64,000 nucleotides of DNA from the NCBI RefSeq assembly GCF_029203285.1, contig NZ_CP115669.1, positions 2,232,001 through 2,296,000 of the forward strand, read 5' to 3'. Position 1 is the first letter of the stretch; every line of letters begins with the position of its first letter. The notes beneath the pieces were generated by a model. That model was given only the letters and a program-made list of their open reading frames with translations. It did no database searches and had not been told where the DNA came from. This document shows positions 16,936 through 26,520 of the stretch, piece by piece. A program made the translations under genes and the position numbers. Source of the stretch: Pseudomonas sp. PSE14. GTDB lineage: Bacteria > Pseudomonadota > Gammaproteobacteria > Pseudomonadales > Pseudomonadaceae.

Positions 16936-17966
16936 CGGCGAGGGGAGCTGGGTGCGTCGGTGCCGTCGAGTAGCCGGCGGCGCACAGCGCGCGGCGTGTC
17001 GTTGAACCAGCGGCGGCAGGCGCGATTGAAGACGCTCTGTTCGCTGTACCCCAGCAGGCCCGCCACCTGGGACATCGGCATGTGGCGCTCGGCAAGATAA
17101 CGCTCCGCACATGAGCGCCGAGCCTGTTCGAGCAGTTCCTCGAAACCGGTTCCCAGTTCGGCCAAGCGCCGTTGCAGTACCCGCTCGTGGAGGCCGAGCT
17201 GCTCGGCGATCAGCGCAATGCGGCAGCGCTGGGTCGGCAACGTCCGCAGGACAAGATTCTCCACCTGGCGCACCAGGCCCTCCGGAGTCTGGGCATCGAA
17301 GGGCCGGAGGTAGTCCAGCAGCACACGGTGCAACTGTGGATCCTGCTGTTGCACCCGCATTTCGAGTTGTTCTTCGCTGAGGACCAGGGCGTTGCATTCC
17401 TGGCTGAAGTACGCCGCTGTCTTGAAGTAGCGCCGGTATCGCGCCGGTGGCAACGAGCCCGCGCCAGTGAGCAGCACGGAGCGCGCGCCGAACTGGCTGC
17501 CGCACAGCAGCTTCATGGTGTTGTATCCCACGCCCAGCGCCAGTTCCTGCATCTGCCGCCGTCGCGCGGGGCCGGGCAGGCGGATCTCGATCACGAGCCG
17601 CGGTGCATCGCGGTCGGCGCGTTCGAGCTGCACATCGATGCCAGGGCTGTGGTAGCCGATGAACCTGGAAACCTCCTCCAGCGCCTGGCCGACCGTCGCC
17701 GAGTTGCGGGCGATCAGTGCCACCGGGCCAAGCACCTGCAAGTCCTGATATTCGGCCATGCGCAGGCCCAGATCGGGGCAGCCCAGCTCGTTTGCAGCAC
17801 ATTCGAGGATATCGACCAGGGAGCGCAGCGGGACCCGTGCCTCGTCGTCTTCAAGTGCGCGCGGATCGATCTGGAAGCGCCGGAGCAGTTGATCGATGTC
17901 CCCGCCCAACTGCTCGACCAGTTGCGGCAGACCAATGAACGAGGTGGTACGGATGAGGGCAGTCAC
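16932..17966 (-). CDS. AraC-family regulator (OruR/ArgR-like, Arabinose_bd type)
   Basis: A 344-residue protein with an N-terminal 'arabinose-binding' type sensor region (about residues 15-200, including PDLGLRMAEYQDLQVLGP) and a C-terminal AraC helix-turn-helix (about 235-335, with SQVAGLLGYSEQSVFNRAC RRWF). It is convergent with the LuxR regulator; the two stop codons overlap at CTAG (16932-16935). It is divergent from the GMC dehydrogenase at 18086, with 119 bp between them. That arrangement makes it the likely activator of the dehydrogenase gene. Confidence 0.9.
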   Translation of the reverse strand: MTALIRTTSFIGLPQLVEQLGGDIDQLLRRFQIDPRALEDDEARVPLRSLVDILECAANELGCPDLGLRMAEYQDLQVLGPVALIARNSATVGQALEEVSRFIGYHSPGIDVQLERADRDAPRLVIEIRLPGPARRRQMQELALGVGYNTMKLLCGSQFGARSVLLTGAGSLPPARYRRYFKTAAYFSQECNALVLSEEQLEMRVQQQDPQLHRVLLDYLRPFDAQTPEGLVRQVENLVLRTLPTQRCRIALIAEQLGLHERVLQRRLAELGTGFEELLEQARRSCAERYLAERHMPMSQVAGLLGYSEQSVFNRACRRWFNDTPRAVRRRLLDGTDAPSSPRR

Positions 17967-18085
17967 AGTCGTTGAAAGTCAAAATAAAGTCGTCAAAGAT
18001 CAATTAATGTGCGCCTTGCCGGAGAAGAATTCCAGATCTCTGCGCTGAGTCCGTCTGCCCGGCGCGCATTCCGAGAAGAACAATT

Positions 18086-19669
18086 ATGGAATTCGACTAC
18101 ATCATCGTTGGCGCCGGCTCGGCCGGCTGCGTCCTGGCTAATCGTCTGAGCGCCGATCCATCGGTGCGGGTGTGTCTGCTGGAATCCGGCGGCGAAGATA
18201 CCTCGCCGCTCATCCATACTCCGATTGGTGTCGCGGCGATCCTCCCGACCCGGCACGTCAACTGGGCGCTGCAGACCGTCCCCCAGCCCGGCCTGAATGG
18301 CCGCACCGGATACCAGCCGCGCGGAAAGACCCTGGGGGGCAGCAGCTCGATCAACGGGATGATCTACATCCGCGGCCACCGCAGCGACTATGACGACTGG
18401 CAAGCCCTCGGAAACCCCGGCTGGTCGTACGACGATGTGTTGCCTTACTTCCGCAAGAGCGAGGGGAACCATCGGGGCGGGAGCGACTTTCATGGCGCCG
18501 ACGGAGAGCTGTACGTCGGTCGCGTGAAGGCGCATCCGGTCACCAATGCCTTCCTGGACGCGGCCGAGCAAGCAGGGCACCCGCGTAACCCGGACTTCAA
18601 TGGCATCGAGCAGGAAGGGGTGGGGCACTACGATGTGACCATCCGAGACGGCCGCCGCTGGAGCACTGCCAGCGCGTTCCTCAAGCCCATTCGCGAGCTT
18701 CGCGGCAACCTGACCGTCATCACCGGAGCCCACGCCCAGCGCATCCTGCTGCAAGGCAAGCGTGCCGTGGGCATGCAGGTCTCCGTCAAGGGCGAACGCC
18801 TGGAGATCAAGGCCCGCAAGGAAGTTCTGCTGAGCGCCGGAGCCTTCGGAAGTCCGCACTTGCTGATGCTCTCGGGCATCGGCGCGGAGGCGGAGCTCAA
18901 GCCTCACGGCATTGCGCTGCAGCACGAGCTGCCAGGGGTAGGGCAGAACCTCCAGGATCACCCGGACATCATCGCCTGCTACAAGAGCCACGACACGTCC
19001 TTGCTGGGTATCTCCGCCAGAGGCTCGGTGCGGATGGGCAAGGCATTCAGCGACTATGTCCGGCACAAGACCGGCACGTTCGCGAGCAACTGCGCCGAAA
19101 GCGGAGGGTTCCTGAAGACCTCTGCGGACCTGTCACGCCCGGATATTCAACTGCACGCCGTCATCGGGCCGATCGATGACCACGGCCGCAAACTGCACTG
19201 GGGGCACGGCTTCAGCTGCCACGTCTGCGTGCTGCGGCCGAAAAGCATCGGCAGCGTTGGCCTGCTGTCGGCAGATCCCTTTGCAGCGCCGCGCATCGAC
19301 CCGAACTTCCTCGGCCACGACGACGACGTCAGCACCTTGCTCAAGGGCTACCGCATGGTGCGGGACATTGCCGGCCAGGCCCCGTTGGCAAGGTACGGCT
19401 TGAAGGACATCTATAGCCGGGATCTTTCCAGCGACGAGCAATTGATCGAGCTGCTGCGCAACCGAACCGACACCGTCTACCACCCGGTCGGCACCTGCAA
19501 GATGGGGAGCGACGAGATGGCGGTGGTCGACCAGCAGTTGCGCGTACGCGGGATCGAGGGGCTCCGGGTCGTTGACGCCTCCATCATGCCCACGCTGATC
19601 GGAGGCAACACCAACGCTCCCTCCATCATGATCGCGGAGCGCGCCGCGGAGTGGATCGTCGCGGCGTAA
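18086..19669 (+). CDS. GMC-family FAD-dependent alcohol dehydrogenase (AlkJ/choline-dehydrogenase type)
   Basis: A 527-residue flavoprotein with FAD-binding VGAGSAGCVLANRLS at the N-terminus (residues 8-22), the GMC signature GKTLGGSSSINGMIYIRG near residue 85, and a C-terminal active-site block HPVGTCKMG followed by DASIMPTLIGGNTNAP. The family oxidises alcohols with electron transfer to the respiratory chain; AlkJ acts on medium-chain alkanols. A MalT/AlkS-size regulator and hydrophobic-substrate outer-membrane genes nearby are consistent with alkanol or terpene-alcohol oxidation. The substrate is not determined by sequence. Confidence 0.88.
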   Translation: MEFDYIIVGAGSAGCVLANRLSADPSVRVCLLESGGEDTSPLIHTPIGVAAILPTRHVNWALQTVPQPGLNGRTGYQPRGKTLGGSSSINGMIYIRGHRSDYDDWQALGNPGWSYDDVLPYFRKSEGNHRGGSDFHGADGELYVGRVKAHPVTNAFLDAAEQAGHPRNPDFNGIEQEGVGHYDVTIRDGRRWSTASAFLKPIRELRGNLTVITGAHAQRILLQGKRAVGMQVSVKGERLEIKARKEVLLSAGAFGSPHLLMLSGIGAEAELKPHGIALQHELPGVGQNLQDHPDIIACYKSHDTSLLGISARGSVRMGKAFSDYVRHKTGTFASNCAESGGFLKTSADLSRPDIQLHAVIGPIDDHGRKLHWGHGFSCHVCVLRPKSIGSVGLLSADPFAAPRIDPNFLGHDDDVSTLLKGYRMVRDIAGQAPLARYGLKDIYSRDLSSDEQLIELLRNRTDTVYHPVGTCKMGSDEMAVVDQQLRVRGIEGLRVVDASIMPTLIGGNTNAPSIMIAERAAEWIVAA

Positions 19670-19836
19670 ACGCGGGGAGCCCTGAGGCGAGGTGGCCGAT
19701 CGCTTGTGAAGGATCGGCCCTGTGCGCAGGTCCGCCGGGACTGGAGCGGGCGAAGTGGCCTGGTGACGACTCGCCTGCAGTTGTGCGCGTGGCGGGCCTC
19801 ATTTTCCGAGCGGCTCTACCGACCCAAAGCAAACGT

Positions 19837-20382
19837 TCAGCCAGTGATGTCCGCGTATAGGCGAGGCTCACTGGGCGAGTTGCTCTGGGTACCGAGCTCC
19901 AGGCGCCAGTAGCCCACGTCGTGCCAGCGGCCCAGCTTGAAGCCAACCTGCGGGAAGGTGCCGATGTGCCTGAAGCCCAGCTGCTCGTGCAGACCGACGC
20001 TGCCGGCGTTGGGCAGGGCGATGCCGGCATAGGCGGCGTTGAATCCTTGCCGGGCGAGGATGGGAAGCAGCTCGGCATAGAGGCTGCGGCCAACGCCCGT
20101 GCGGCGCTCGCTCTCCGCGATGTAGACGGTGACGTCCACTGCCCATCGATAGGCGGCCCGTGCCCGATGCTGGCTCGCGTAGGCGTAGCCGACCAGGTGG
20201 CCGTCCCGCACGGCAACGAGATACGGATAGGTCCGCAGGGTCGAGACTATCCTCTGCCGCATCTCTTCCACGGTCGGCGGCACTTCCTCGAAGGAGATCG
20301 CCGTGCCGGTCACGACCGGGGCGTAGATGGCCTGGATCGCCGAGGCGTCCTCGGGGCGAGCTTCCCTGATTTCGATGGGCAT
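19837..20382 (-). CDS. arsN: ArsN-type GNAT acetyltransferase
   Basis: A 181-residue GNAT protein of the phosphinothricin acetyltransferase type: IREARPEDASAIQAIYAP at the start, SFEEVPPT, RRTGVGRSLY (acetyl-CoA loop) and GLHEQLGFRHIGTFPQVGFK. ArsN1 enzymes of this family acetylate the arsenical antibiotic arsinothricin, and arsN genes lie in ars operons. The start at 20382 was chosen over an upstream ATG because the domain begins there; it follows the arsH stop by 7 bp. It is the final gene of the arsRBCHN operon. The substrate is inferred from context. Confidence 0.8.
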   Translation of the reverse strand: MPIEIREARPEDASAIQAIYAPVVTGTAISFEEVPPTVEEMRQRIVSTLRTYPYLVAVRDGHLVGYAYASQHRARAAYRWAVDVTVYIAESERRTGVGRSLYAELLPILARQGFNAAYAGIALPNAGSVGLHEQLGFRHIGTFPQVGFKLGRWHDVGYWRLELGTQSNSPSEPRLYADITG

Positions 20383-20389
20383 GGAGACC

Positions 20390-21091
20390 TCAGATCGAGC
20401 GTTGATTGACGCGGGCGGAGAGTTGTTCGGCGCTTTCCTTGCGCTCCGAATAACGATCCACCAGGAACTCCTGGCGATCACGCAGCAGCAGGGTGAACTT
20501 CACCAGCTCTTCCATGACGTCGACCACTCGATCGTAGTACGGCGACGGCTTCATGCGTCCCGCGTCGTCGAATTCCAGGTAGGCCTTGGGTACCGAGGAC
20601 TGGTTGGGGATGGTGAACATGCGCATCCAGCGGCCGAGCACGCGCAGCTGGTTGACCACGTTGAACGACTGCGAGCCGCCGCAGACCTGCATCACCGCCA
20701 GGGTCTTGCCCTGGGTGGGACGGACGGCGCCGAGTGCCAGGGGAATCCAGTCGATCTGCGCCTTGAAGACAGCGGAAAGGGCACCGTGGCGCTCCGGGGA
20801 GCACCAGACCTGGCCTTCCGACCACTGCACCAGGTCACGCAGCTCCTGCACCTTGGGATGCTCCACGGGCACGTCGTCGGGCAGCGGCAGGCCGGACGGA
20901 TTGAAGAGGCGCGTCTCGGCGCCGAAGTGCTCGAGCAGGCGCGCGGCTTCTTCCACCAGCAGACGGCTGAAGGAGCGCTCGCGGGTCGATCCGTACAGCA
21001 ACAGGATGCGCGGTTTGTGCTCGCTGGTACGGGTTGCCGCCGGCGGCAGGTCGAACAGCGAAAGGTCGAGATTGGGCAGTTGCTCTGACAT
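20390..21091 (-). CDS. arsH: ArsH, NADPH-dependent FMN reductase / organoarsenical oxidase
   Basis: A 233-residue flavodoxin-fold protein with the ArsH signatures [15 protein letters not shown] (phosphate-binding loop), [22 protein letters not shown] (core SPERHGALS) and [16 protein letters not shown]. ArsH oxidises trivalent organoarsenicals and reduces quinones and dyes, and it protects against methylarsenite. The ATG at 21091 has a GAGGA site at good spacing, unlike the upstream ATG. It lies 13 bp after arsC. Confidence 0.95.
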   Translation of the reverse strand: MSEQLPNLDLSLFDLPPAATRTSEHKPRILLLYGSTRERSFSRLLVEEAARLLEHFGAETRLFNPSGLPLPDDVPVEHPKVQELRDLVQWSEGQVWCSPERHGALSAVFKAQIDWIPLALGAVRPTQGKTLAVMQVCGGSQSFNVVNQLRVLGRWMRMFTIPNQSSVPKAYLEFDDAGRMKPSPYYDRVVDVMEELVKFTLLLRDRQEFLVDRYSERKESAEQLSARVNQRSI

Positions 21092-21104
21092 GGGGTCCTC
21101 CTGC

Positions 21105-21575
21105 TCAGAGAGCGCCAATGCGATCCAGCTCGCGCTTGAGTTCGTCACGGCCCAGGGTGTCGAAGGGAAGTGCGAAGAAGGCTTTGCAGCGCAGTTCGAT
21201 CCGGCTCAGCGTGGCGCGGAAGGCTGCGTCGATGGACGCCTCGTCGCCTACGACATCGGATGGGTCTTCCAGTCCCCAGTGGGACTTCAGCGCGGGGCCG
21301 AAGTACAGGGGGCAGGCTTCCCCGGCGGCCTTGTCGCAGACGGTGATGACGATATCCGGCGGATTGCCTTCGAAGGCTTCATTGCCCTTGCTGCTCAGGC
21401 CCTCGGTGGAAATGCCGGCCTGCTCCAGGGTGGTGAGGCTGCGCGGCAGCACCTTGCCCTTGGGAAAGCTGCCGGAGCTGATCGCCTCGAAGCCTTCCGG
21501 AGCCAGATGGTTGAACAGCGCTTCGGAAAGGATGCTGCGGCAGCTGTTGGCCGTGCACATGAACAGGACTCGCAT
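21105..21575 (-). CDS. arsC: Arsenate reductase ArsC, thioredoxin-coupled low-molecular-weight phosphatase type
   Basis: A 156-residue enzyme with the P-loop CTANSCRS (Cys7 to Cys12). The shuttle cysteines are at Cys80 (VITVCDKA) and Cys88 (EACPLYFG), the arrangement of the S. aureus pI258-type arsenate reductase. It reduces arsenate to arsenite, which ArsB then exports. It lies between arsB and arsH in the operon. Confidence 0.95.
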   Translation of the reverse strand: MRVLFMCTANSCRSILSEALFNHLAPEGFEAISSGSFPKGKVLPRSLTTLEQAGISTEGLSSKGNEAFEGNPPDIVITVCDKAAGEACPLYFGPALKSHWGLEDPSDVVGDEASIDAAFRATLSRIELRCKAFFALPFDTLGRDELKRELDRIGAL

Positions 21576-21603
21576 GGAGGTCTCCTCCGCTTGTTGGCGG
21601 ACG

Positions 21604-22887
<1,284 letters not shown>

Positions 22888-22908
22888 GAAGAACTCGCTC
22901 GATGAAGA

Positions 22909-23256
22909 TCAGCAGCAGGCGGCATCACGGACGGGGCGGCCGTCCATGTTCTGCAGGCGGAGGGTGTTGTCGGCCAACCATTGCGCGTTGGCCTGCAGGG
23001 TTACCTGCAGCATCTCGAGTACCCAGGCGGGCAGCTCCGGATTGAGGCGGTAATACACCCACTGGCCCTGGCGTCGATCCAGCAGCAGGCCATTGCTGCG
23101 CAGTTGCGCCAGGTGGCGGCTGATCTTCGGCTGGCTGTCGTCCAGGGCGCACATCAGCTCGCAGACGCAGAGTTCGCCCAGGCTGGCGATGAGCAGGGTG
23201 GCGCGGGCGCGGGTCTCGTCAGCCAGGCTCTTGAAGACTTCAGGCGGAGTGATCAT
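22909..23256 (-). CDS. arsR: ArsR arsenic-responsive repressor
   Basis: A 115-residue winged-helix protein. The metal-binding ELCVCELM (Cys30 and Cys32) lies at the start of the recognition helix region, followed by QPKISRHLAQLRSNGLL. Arsenite binding to these cysteines releases the repressor from DNA. The C-terminal pair of Cys (DAACC) may add binding capacity. The ATG at 23256 was chosen because the longer frame reads through the operator and promoter. It is the first gene of the ars operon. Confidence 0.95.
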   Translation of the reverse strand: MITPPEVFKSLADETRARATLLIASLGELCVCELMCALDDSQPKISRHLAQLRSNGLLLDRRQGQWVYYRLNPELPAWVLEMLQVTLQANAQWLADNTLRLQNMDGRPVRDAACC

Positions 23257-23269
23257 GGCTTCACCTTCA

Positions 23270-23313
23270 CATATGGATAATCGAATATACGAATTTCCAT
23301 ATGTTTGGCGCAA
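23270..23313 (-). promoter_or_regulatory. ars promoter and ArsR operator
   Basis: Reading towards arsR on the minus strand, TTGCGC (23308-23313) and TATATT (23284-23289) make a -35/-10 pair with 18-bp spacing. The promoter lies inside a large inverted repeat: CATATGGA (23270-23277) and TCCATATG (23296-23303) are perfect 8-bp arms. The inner stretch, ATTCGTATATTCG on the minus strand, resembles known ArsR sites. Repressor bound here would cover the -10 element. Confidence 0.82.
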
Positions 23314-23404
23314 GCACATTGGAATCGTGCTCGTCTCCAGCCGGCTTCTGCCCCTTCACGGGCAGCAAGCATGGCTGACGAGCAGGAGAGGTGCGGGCCG
23401 GTTC

Positions 23405-24148
23405 TCAGCGCTTCACGCAGACAAACAACGCATTCCCGGACGTACCGCCCCAGGGCGTGATCCGTTCGTAGTCATGCTCGAAGACCTGCACTTCGAAGTT
23501 CGGCTGCAGCAGCTCCTGCAGTTCGGTGAAGCTCAGGGCGACCATGGCGTGTTCGTCCTGCCAGGCCTGGGTCACGCCCGCGGTGGTCTTCTCGATGCTC
23601 AGGCGCAGCGCCTGCCGCTCGCCTTCGCCGCTGTAGTACCAGCCGGAACCGAAGGTGAAGTGGCTGCCCTCGTGCTCCACGCTATGGCGCACGAACGAGC
23701 GGTTGTCGATCTGCCGCTTGTCCACGCTGTTGAAGCAGAACACGCCGTTGTCCGCGAGCGCTTCGTGCACGCTGGCCAGGCACGCCCGCAACTGCGCAAG
23801 CCCTGCGTTGTAGTGGATCGAGTAGAGGAAGCAGGTGATCAGGTCCAGCGGCTCGTCCACCTGGAAGTCCGCCATGTCCTGCCGACTGAAACGTGCCTCG
23901 GGGCAGCGCTGCTGGGCGATGTCCAGCATGGGCTGATTGATGTCCAGGCCGGCACTGCGGTAGCCGAAGTCGAGGAAGTGGCGCACGTGTGGGCCGGTGC
24001 CGCAAGCGAGGTCCAGGTGCCTGCGCCCCTGGTTGCCGAACAGCTGGTGCAGCCGGCGCACGCAATGGCTCTGCGCCTGGTAGTCGATGTCGGCGCACAT
24101 CAGGTCGTAGTAGGCGGAGAGGTCGGTGTACAGCGCGTTGGAGGACAT
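23405..24148 (-). CDS. Class I SAM-dependent methyltransferase
   Basis: A 247-residue Rossmann-fold methyltransferase: motif I HLDLACGTGPHVRHF, the post-I acidic GLDINQPMLDIAQ, and LDLITCFLYSIHY as motif II region. It lacks the clustered cysteines of ArsM, so it is not an arsenite methylase despite lying just upstream of arsR. The start at 24148 (MSSNALYTDLSAYYDLM) opens the domain. It lies 148 bp upstream of arsR in the same direction, separated by the ars promoter. The substrate is unknown. Confidence 0.8.
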   Translation of the reverse strand: MSSNALYTDLSAYYDLMCADIDYQAQSHCVRRLHQLFGNQGRRHLDLACGTGPHVRHFLDFGYRSAGLDINQPMLDIAQQRCPEARFSRQDMADFQVDEPLDLITCFLYSIHYNAGLAQLRACLASVHEALADNGVFCFNSVDKRQIDNRSFVRHSVEHEGSHFTFGSGWYYSGEGERQALRLSIEKTTAGVTQAWQDEHAMVALSFTELQELLQPNFEVQVFEHDYERITPWGGTSGNALFVCVKR

Positions 24149-24632
24149 GGGCGGCCAGAGGGGTCGACGGCGCCACATGTTACCTCAAGCCGAGCGCTCC
24201 TCGGCGAAATCCGCGTTCCCCTGCTCGTGCTGTTCGACGCGAGGGTTCACGCCCACAAATTTCGTTGCTCAGCGGCAACAAAAATCCTCGTTTCGCAGGA
24301 AGCCGGCGTGAGATTTAATGCGCCCCGCAACCATCTTCTGGCCGCCTCCTTTTGTGAAGTTGACCTTGCCTGGCCTCATCGACAGACAAGGCGATTTTGC
24401 TCGCCCAAGGAGGCGGCTTTTTTTTGCCGGATTGGGTGGGTACTGCACGCGCAGTTCGTATGAGCGCCGGGGAATCGAGCGTGGTGGCAGGGCTCATGTC
24501 GACCATTTTTTTCATTGGGCTCGAACATATTTTTAATAATTTTCCTCAGCGGGAAGCTGACGCACCATGCGCGCCCCATTCGAATAACAACGTCCTTTGA
24601 GGCGTGCGAAGCAGGAGTGCCTTGAGTCAGCC
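24149..24632. other. Intergenic region with structured leader before the APC permease
   Basis: These 484 bp have no credible gene. They contain the hairpin GTTGCTCAGCGGCAAC at 24264-24279, a long terminator-like stem at 24341-24425, and an AT-rich stretch around 24520-24545 that could hold the permease promoter. The stretch from 24500 to 24545 is much richer in A and T than its neighbours. Confidence 0.6.
24341..24425 (+). terminator. Terminator-like structure upstream of the permease (attenuator or sRNA end)
   Basis: GCCGCCTCCTT (24341-24351) pairs perfectly with AAGGAGGCGGC (24407-24417), and eight T follow (24418-24425). The 55 bases between the arms hold a possible inner hairpin CCTTG...CAAGG. 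On the plus strand this would stop transcription before the permease gene at 24633. No plus-strand gene lies upstream, so it is either a leader attenuator or the end of a small RNA. Confidence 0.62.
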
Positions 24633-26018
24633 ATGAAAAAAACAACAGGCGTAATGGATACCTCTCACCCGACCCATCAGCCTCATCGCGAGTCGACGTC
24701 GTCCCGCACGTTCCGCAAATCCCTGGGCATTACCGCGCTCGTAGTCTTCGGGCTGGCCTACATGGTGCCGCTGGCGGTGTTCACCACCTATGGCCTGGTT
24801 ACCCGGATGACCATGGGCCACCTGCCCACCGCCTATGTCATCACCCTGGCTGCCATGCTGCTGACGGCGTACAGCTACGGGCGCATGGTCCAGGCCCACC
24901 CGTATTCCGGCTCGGTCTACACCTACACGCGCAAGACCTTCGGCGCCTACTTCGGCTTCATGGCGGGCTGGACGCTGCTGCTCGACTACATCTTCCTGCC
25001 GCTGCTGAGCTACCTGCTGATCGGCATCTACATGTCCGAGTATTTCCCGGCGGTTCCCGCGGCGGCGTGGATCCTGGGCTCCATCGCGCTGGTGACCTTT
25101 CTCAACCTCATCGGCATCGAGTCCATCACGCGGGTCAACTGGATTCTCATCGTTGCCCAGGCCGTATTCATCGTGGTGTTCATCGCGCTTTCGTGGAGCC
25201 ACATGAACGCGCAGACGGAGCCGGTTTCGCTGCTCAAACCCATCTATGACGAGCAGTTCAGCTTCACGCTGGTGATGTCCGGCGCGGCCGTCCTGTGCTT
25301 GTCCTTCCTCGGCTTCGACGCCGTCTCGACCATGGCGGAAGAGACGCCCAATCCCAAGCGCCAGATTCCCGCAGCCATCATGCTGGTGACCTTGATCGGC
25401 GGTCTGCTGTTCATCGTCTCCGCCTATTTCGGCCAGCTGGTATTCCCGGAATGGGCGGCGCTGACTGACGCCGACTCTGCCTCGCTGGACGTGATGCGTC
25501 GCGTCGGTGGCGAGGGGCTGGTGACCTTCTTCACTGCCACCTATGTGGCGGGCTGCTTCGCCTCCGCGATGGTGTCCCAGGCCAGCGTATCGCGCGTGCT
25601 GTTCGCCATGGGCCGGGACGGCGCGCTGCCTCGGGTATTCGGCAAACTGGTGTCGAAGAAGCGCGTTCCCGCCACCGCGATCATGCTGATCAGCCTGCTC
25701 TCGCTGATCGCGCTGTTCGTTACCCTGGATACCGTCGCCAGCATGATCAGCTTCGGTGCGCTGTTCGCGTTCTCGGCGGTGAACCTGGCCGTGATCAAGC
25801 ATTACCTGATCGACCAGAAGCTGCGCGGTACGCGCTACTACCTGTACTACGGTGCGTTGCCGGCGCTGGGGTTCCTCAGCACCATCTGGCTGTGGTCGAG
25901 CCTGTCCGGCATGACCTTCCTGATCGGCTTCGGCTGGATGTGCCTGGGTTTCATCTGCCTGCTCAGCGCCACTCGCCTGTTCCGCGATCGACTGCCGGAA
26001 CTGCACATGGCGGAGTGA
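24633..26018 (+). CDS. APC-family amino acid/polyamine permease (PuuP-like)
   Basis: A 461-residue protein with 12 predicted membrane spans. Typical APC features include GLAYMVPLAVFTTYGLVT in span 1, FLGFDAVSTMAEETPNPKRQIP (core FDAVSTMAEETPNP) and a short tail. It resembles putrescine importers (PuuP/PlaP) and related amine permeases. The ATG at 24633 has only a weak Shine-Dalgarno sequence; 24654 (MDTSHPTHQ) is an alternative. The terminator at 26123 ends the unit. The substrate is inferred from family resemblance only. Confidence 0.85.
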   Translation: MKKTTGVMDTSHPTHQPHRESTSSRTFRKSLGITALVVFGLAYMVPLAVFTTYGLVTRMTMGHLPTAYVITLAAMLLTAYSYGRMVQAHPYSGSVYTYTRKTFGAYFGFMAGWTLLLDYIFLPLLSYLLIGIYMSEYFPAVPAAAWILGSIALVTFLNLIGIESITRVNWILIVAQAVFIVVFIALSWSHMNAQTEPVSLLKPIYDEQFSFTLVMSGAAVLCLSFLGFDAVSTMAEETPNPKRQIPAAIMLVTLIGGLLFIVSAYFGQLVFPEWAALTDADSASLDVMRRVGGEGLVTFFTATYVAGCFASAMVSQASVSRVLFAMGRDGALPRVFGKLVSKKRVPATAIMLISLLSLIALFVTLDTVASMISFGALFAFSAVNLAVIKHYLIDQKLRGTRYYLYYGALPALGFLSTIWLWSSLSGMTFLIGFGWMCLGFICLLSATRLFRDRLPELHMAE

Positions 26019-26122
26019 TTGTTCACCGGAGTAGAACCGAGGTTCCTGGTGCTGCTCCGGCCTGCCGGTCGTGGATAGTTCTTTCCATTCTGACCATCGC
26101 GCCAGCGGTGGAAATCGGTCTA

Positions 26123-26152
26123 AAAAGTCCCGGTCCGCTTGCCGGGACTTTT
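26123..26152 (+). terminator. Bidirectional terminator after the permease gene
   Basis: AAAAGTCCCGG (26123-26133) pairs with CCGGGACTTTT (26142-26152) around an 8-base loop. The A-tract and T-tract make it usable in both directions. Confidence 0.85.
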
Positions 26153-26393
26153 GCTACCCTCAATCCAGTAGGTGAGAACGCAGACTGATGCGCAAGTGGA
26201 TAGCAAGGAGACGTGGGGCACGTTCCCGGGGTACACGGCTGGCAACAACAAGATTTGTCCCATACGCCGCGTGAAGTGGAGAGGTTGAATCTCTTCCGCC
26301 AGATTCCTCAGAAACCTTGTAAGCCGGAGACCAGCGCCGGCCACCTACTAAAACCCAACCCCTTGAAGCCCGACTCGCGTGTCGGGCTTTTTT
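26153..26393 (+). ncRNA. Candidate small RNA between two terminators
   Basis: Between the permease terminator and a second strong plus-strand terminator lie about 210 bp with no gene. They can form several hairpins: GGAGAG...CTCTTCC near 26279-26300 and GCCGG...CCGGC near 26324-26345. An unpaired AACAACAAGA occurs near 26247. A self-standing terminator with no gene in front of it is the main evidence for a transcript. No known RNA family was recognised. Confidence 0.35.
26366..26393 (+). terminator. Rho-independent terminator without an upstream gene
   Basis: AAGCCCGAC (26366-26374) pairs with GTCGGGCTT (26381-26389) around TCGCGT, followed by a run of T to 26393. It also lies downstream of the hydrolase stop on the opposite strand, but the T-run faces right. 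Confidence 0.85.
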
Positions 26394-26520
26394 CGTTCCA
26401 TCCGGGTCCCTGAGCGCAGGGATATCGGGGACAGAGCGAGTCGAGCGGCCACTCGGACGTCCGCCCGCGACCCCGACCGATACTGCGCGGGCCAAAGTCG
26501 CATGGCTCTATGGGGCGATC

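Larger units (their letters stand above)
26019..26520. other. Intergenic region between permease and hydrolase, with two terminators
   Basis: About 500 bp without a convincing gene. Two terminators (26123-26152 and 26366-26393) bracket a 213-bp GC-moderate block that could encode a small RNA. Short ORFs here on both strands lack ribosome sites and family resemblance. Confidence 0.6.

Noticed and set aside
14983..17802. 939-codon minus-strand frame across the LuxR and AraC genes
   Set aside because: It is antisense to the MalT-type gene and out of frame with the AraC gene, both of which carry strong family motifs. The translated sequence shows no domain.
23405..24148. Methyltransferase considered as the arsenite methylase ArsM
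   Set aside because: It lacks the conserved cysteines of ArsM and is outside the ars promoter unit.
26120..26344. Minus-strand ORF of 74 codons in the permease-hydrolase spacer
   Set aside because: It starts in a region without a ribosome site, overlaps a terminator and shows no similarity to a known protein. A small RNA explains the region better.
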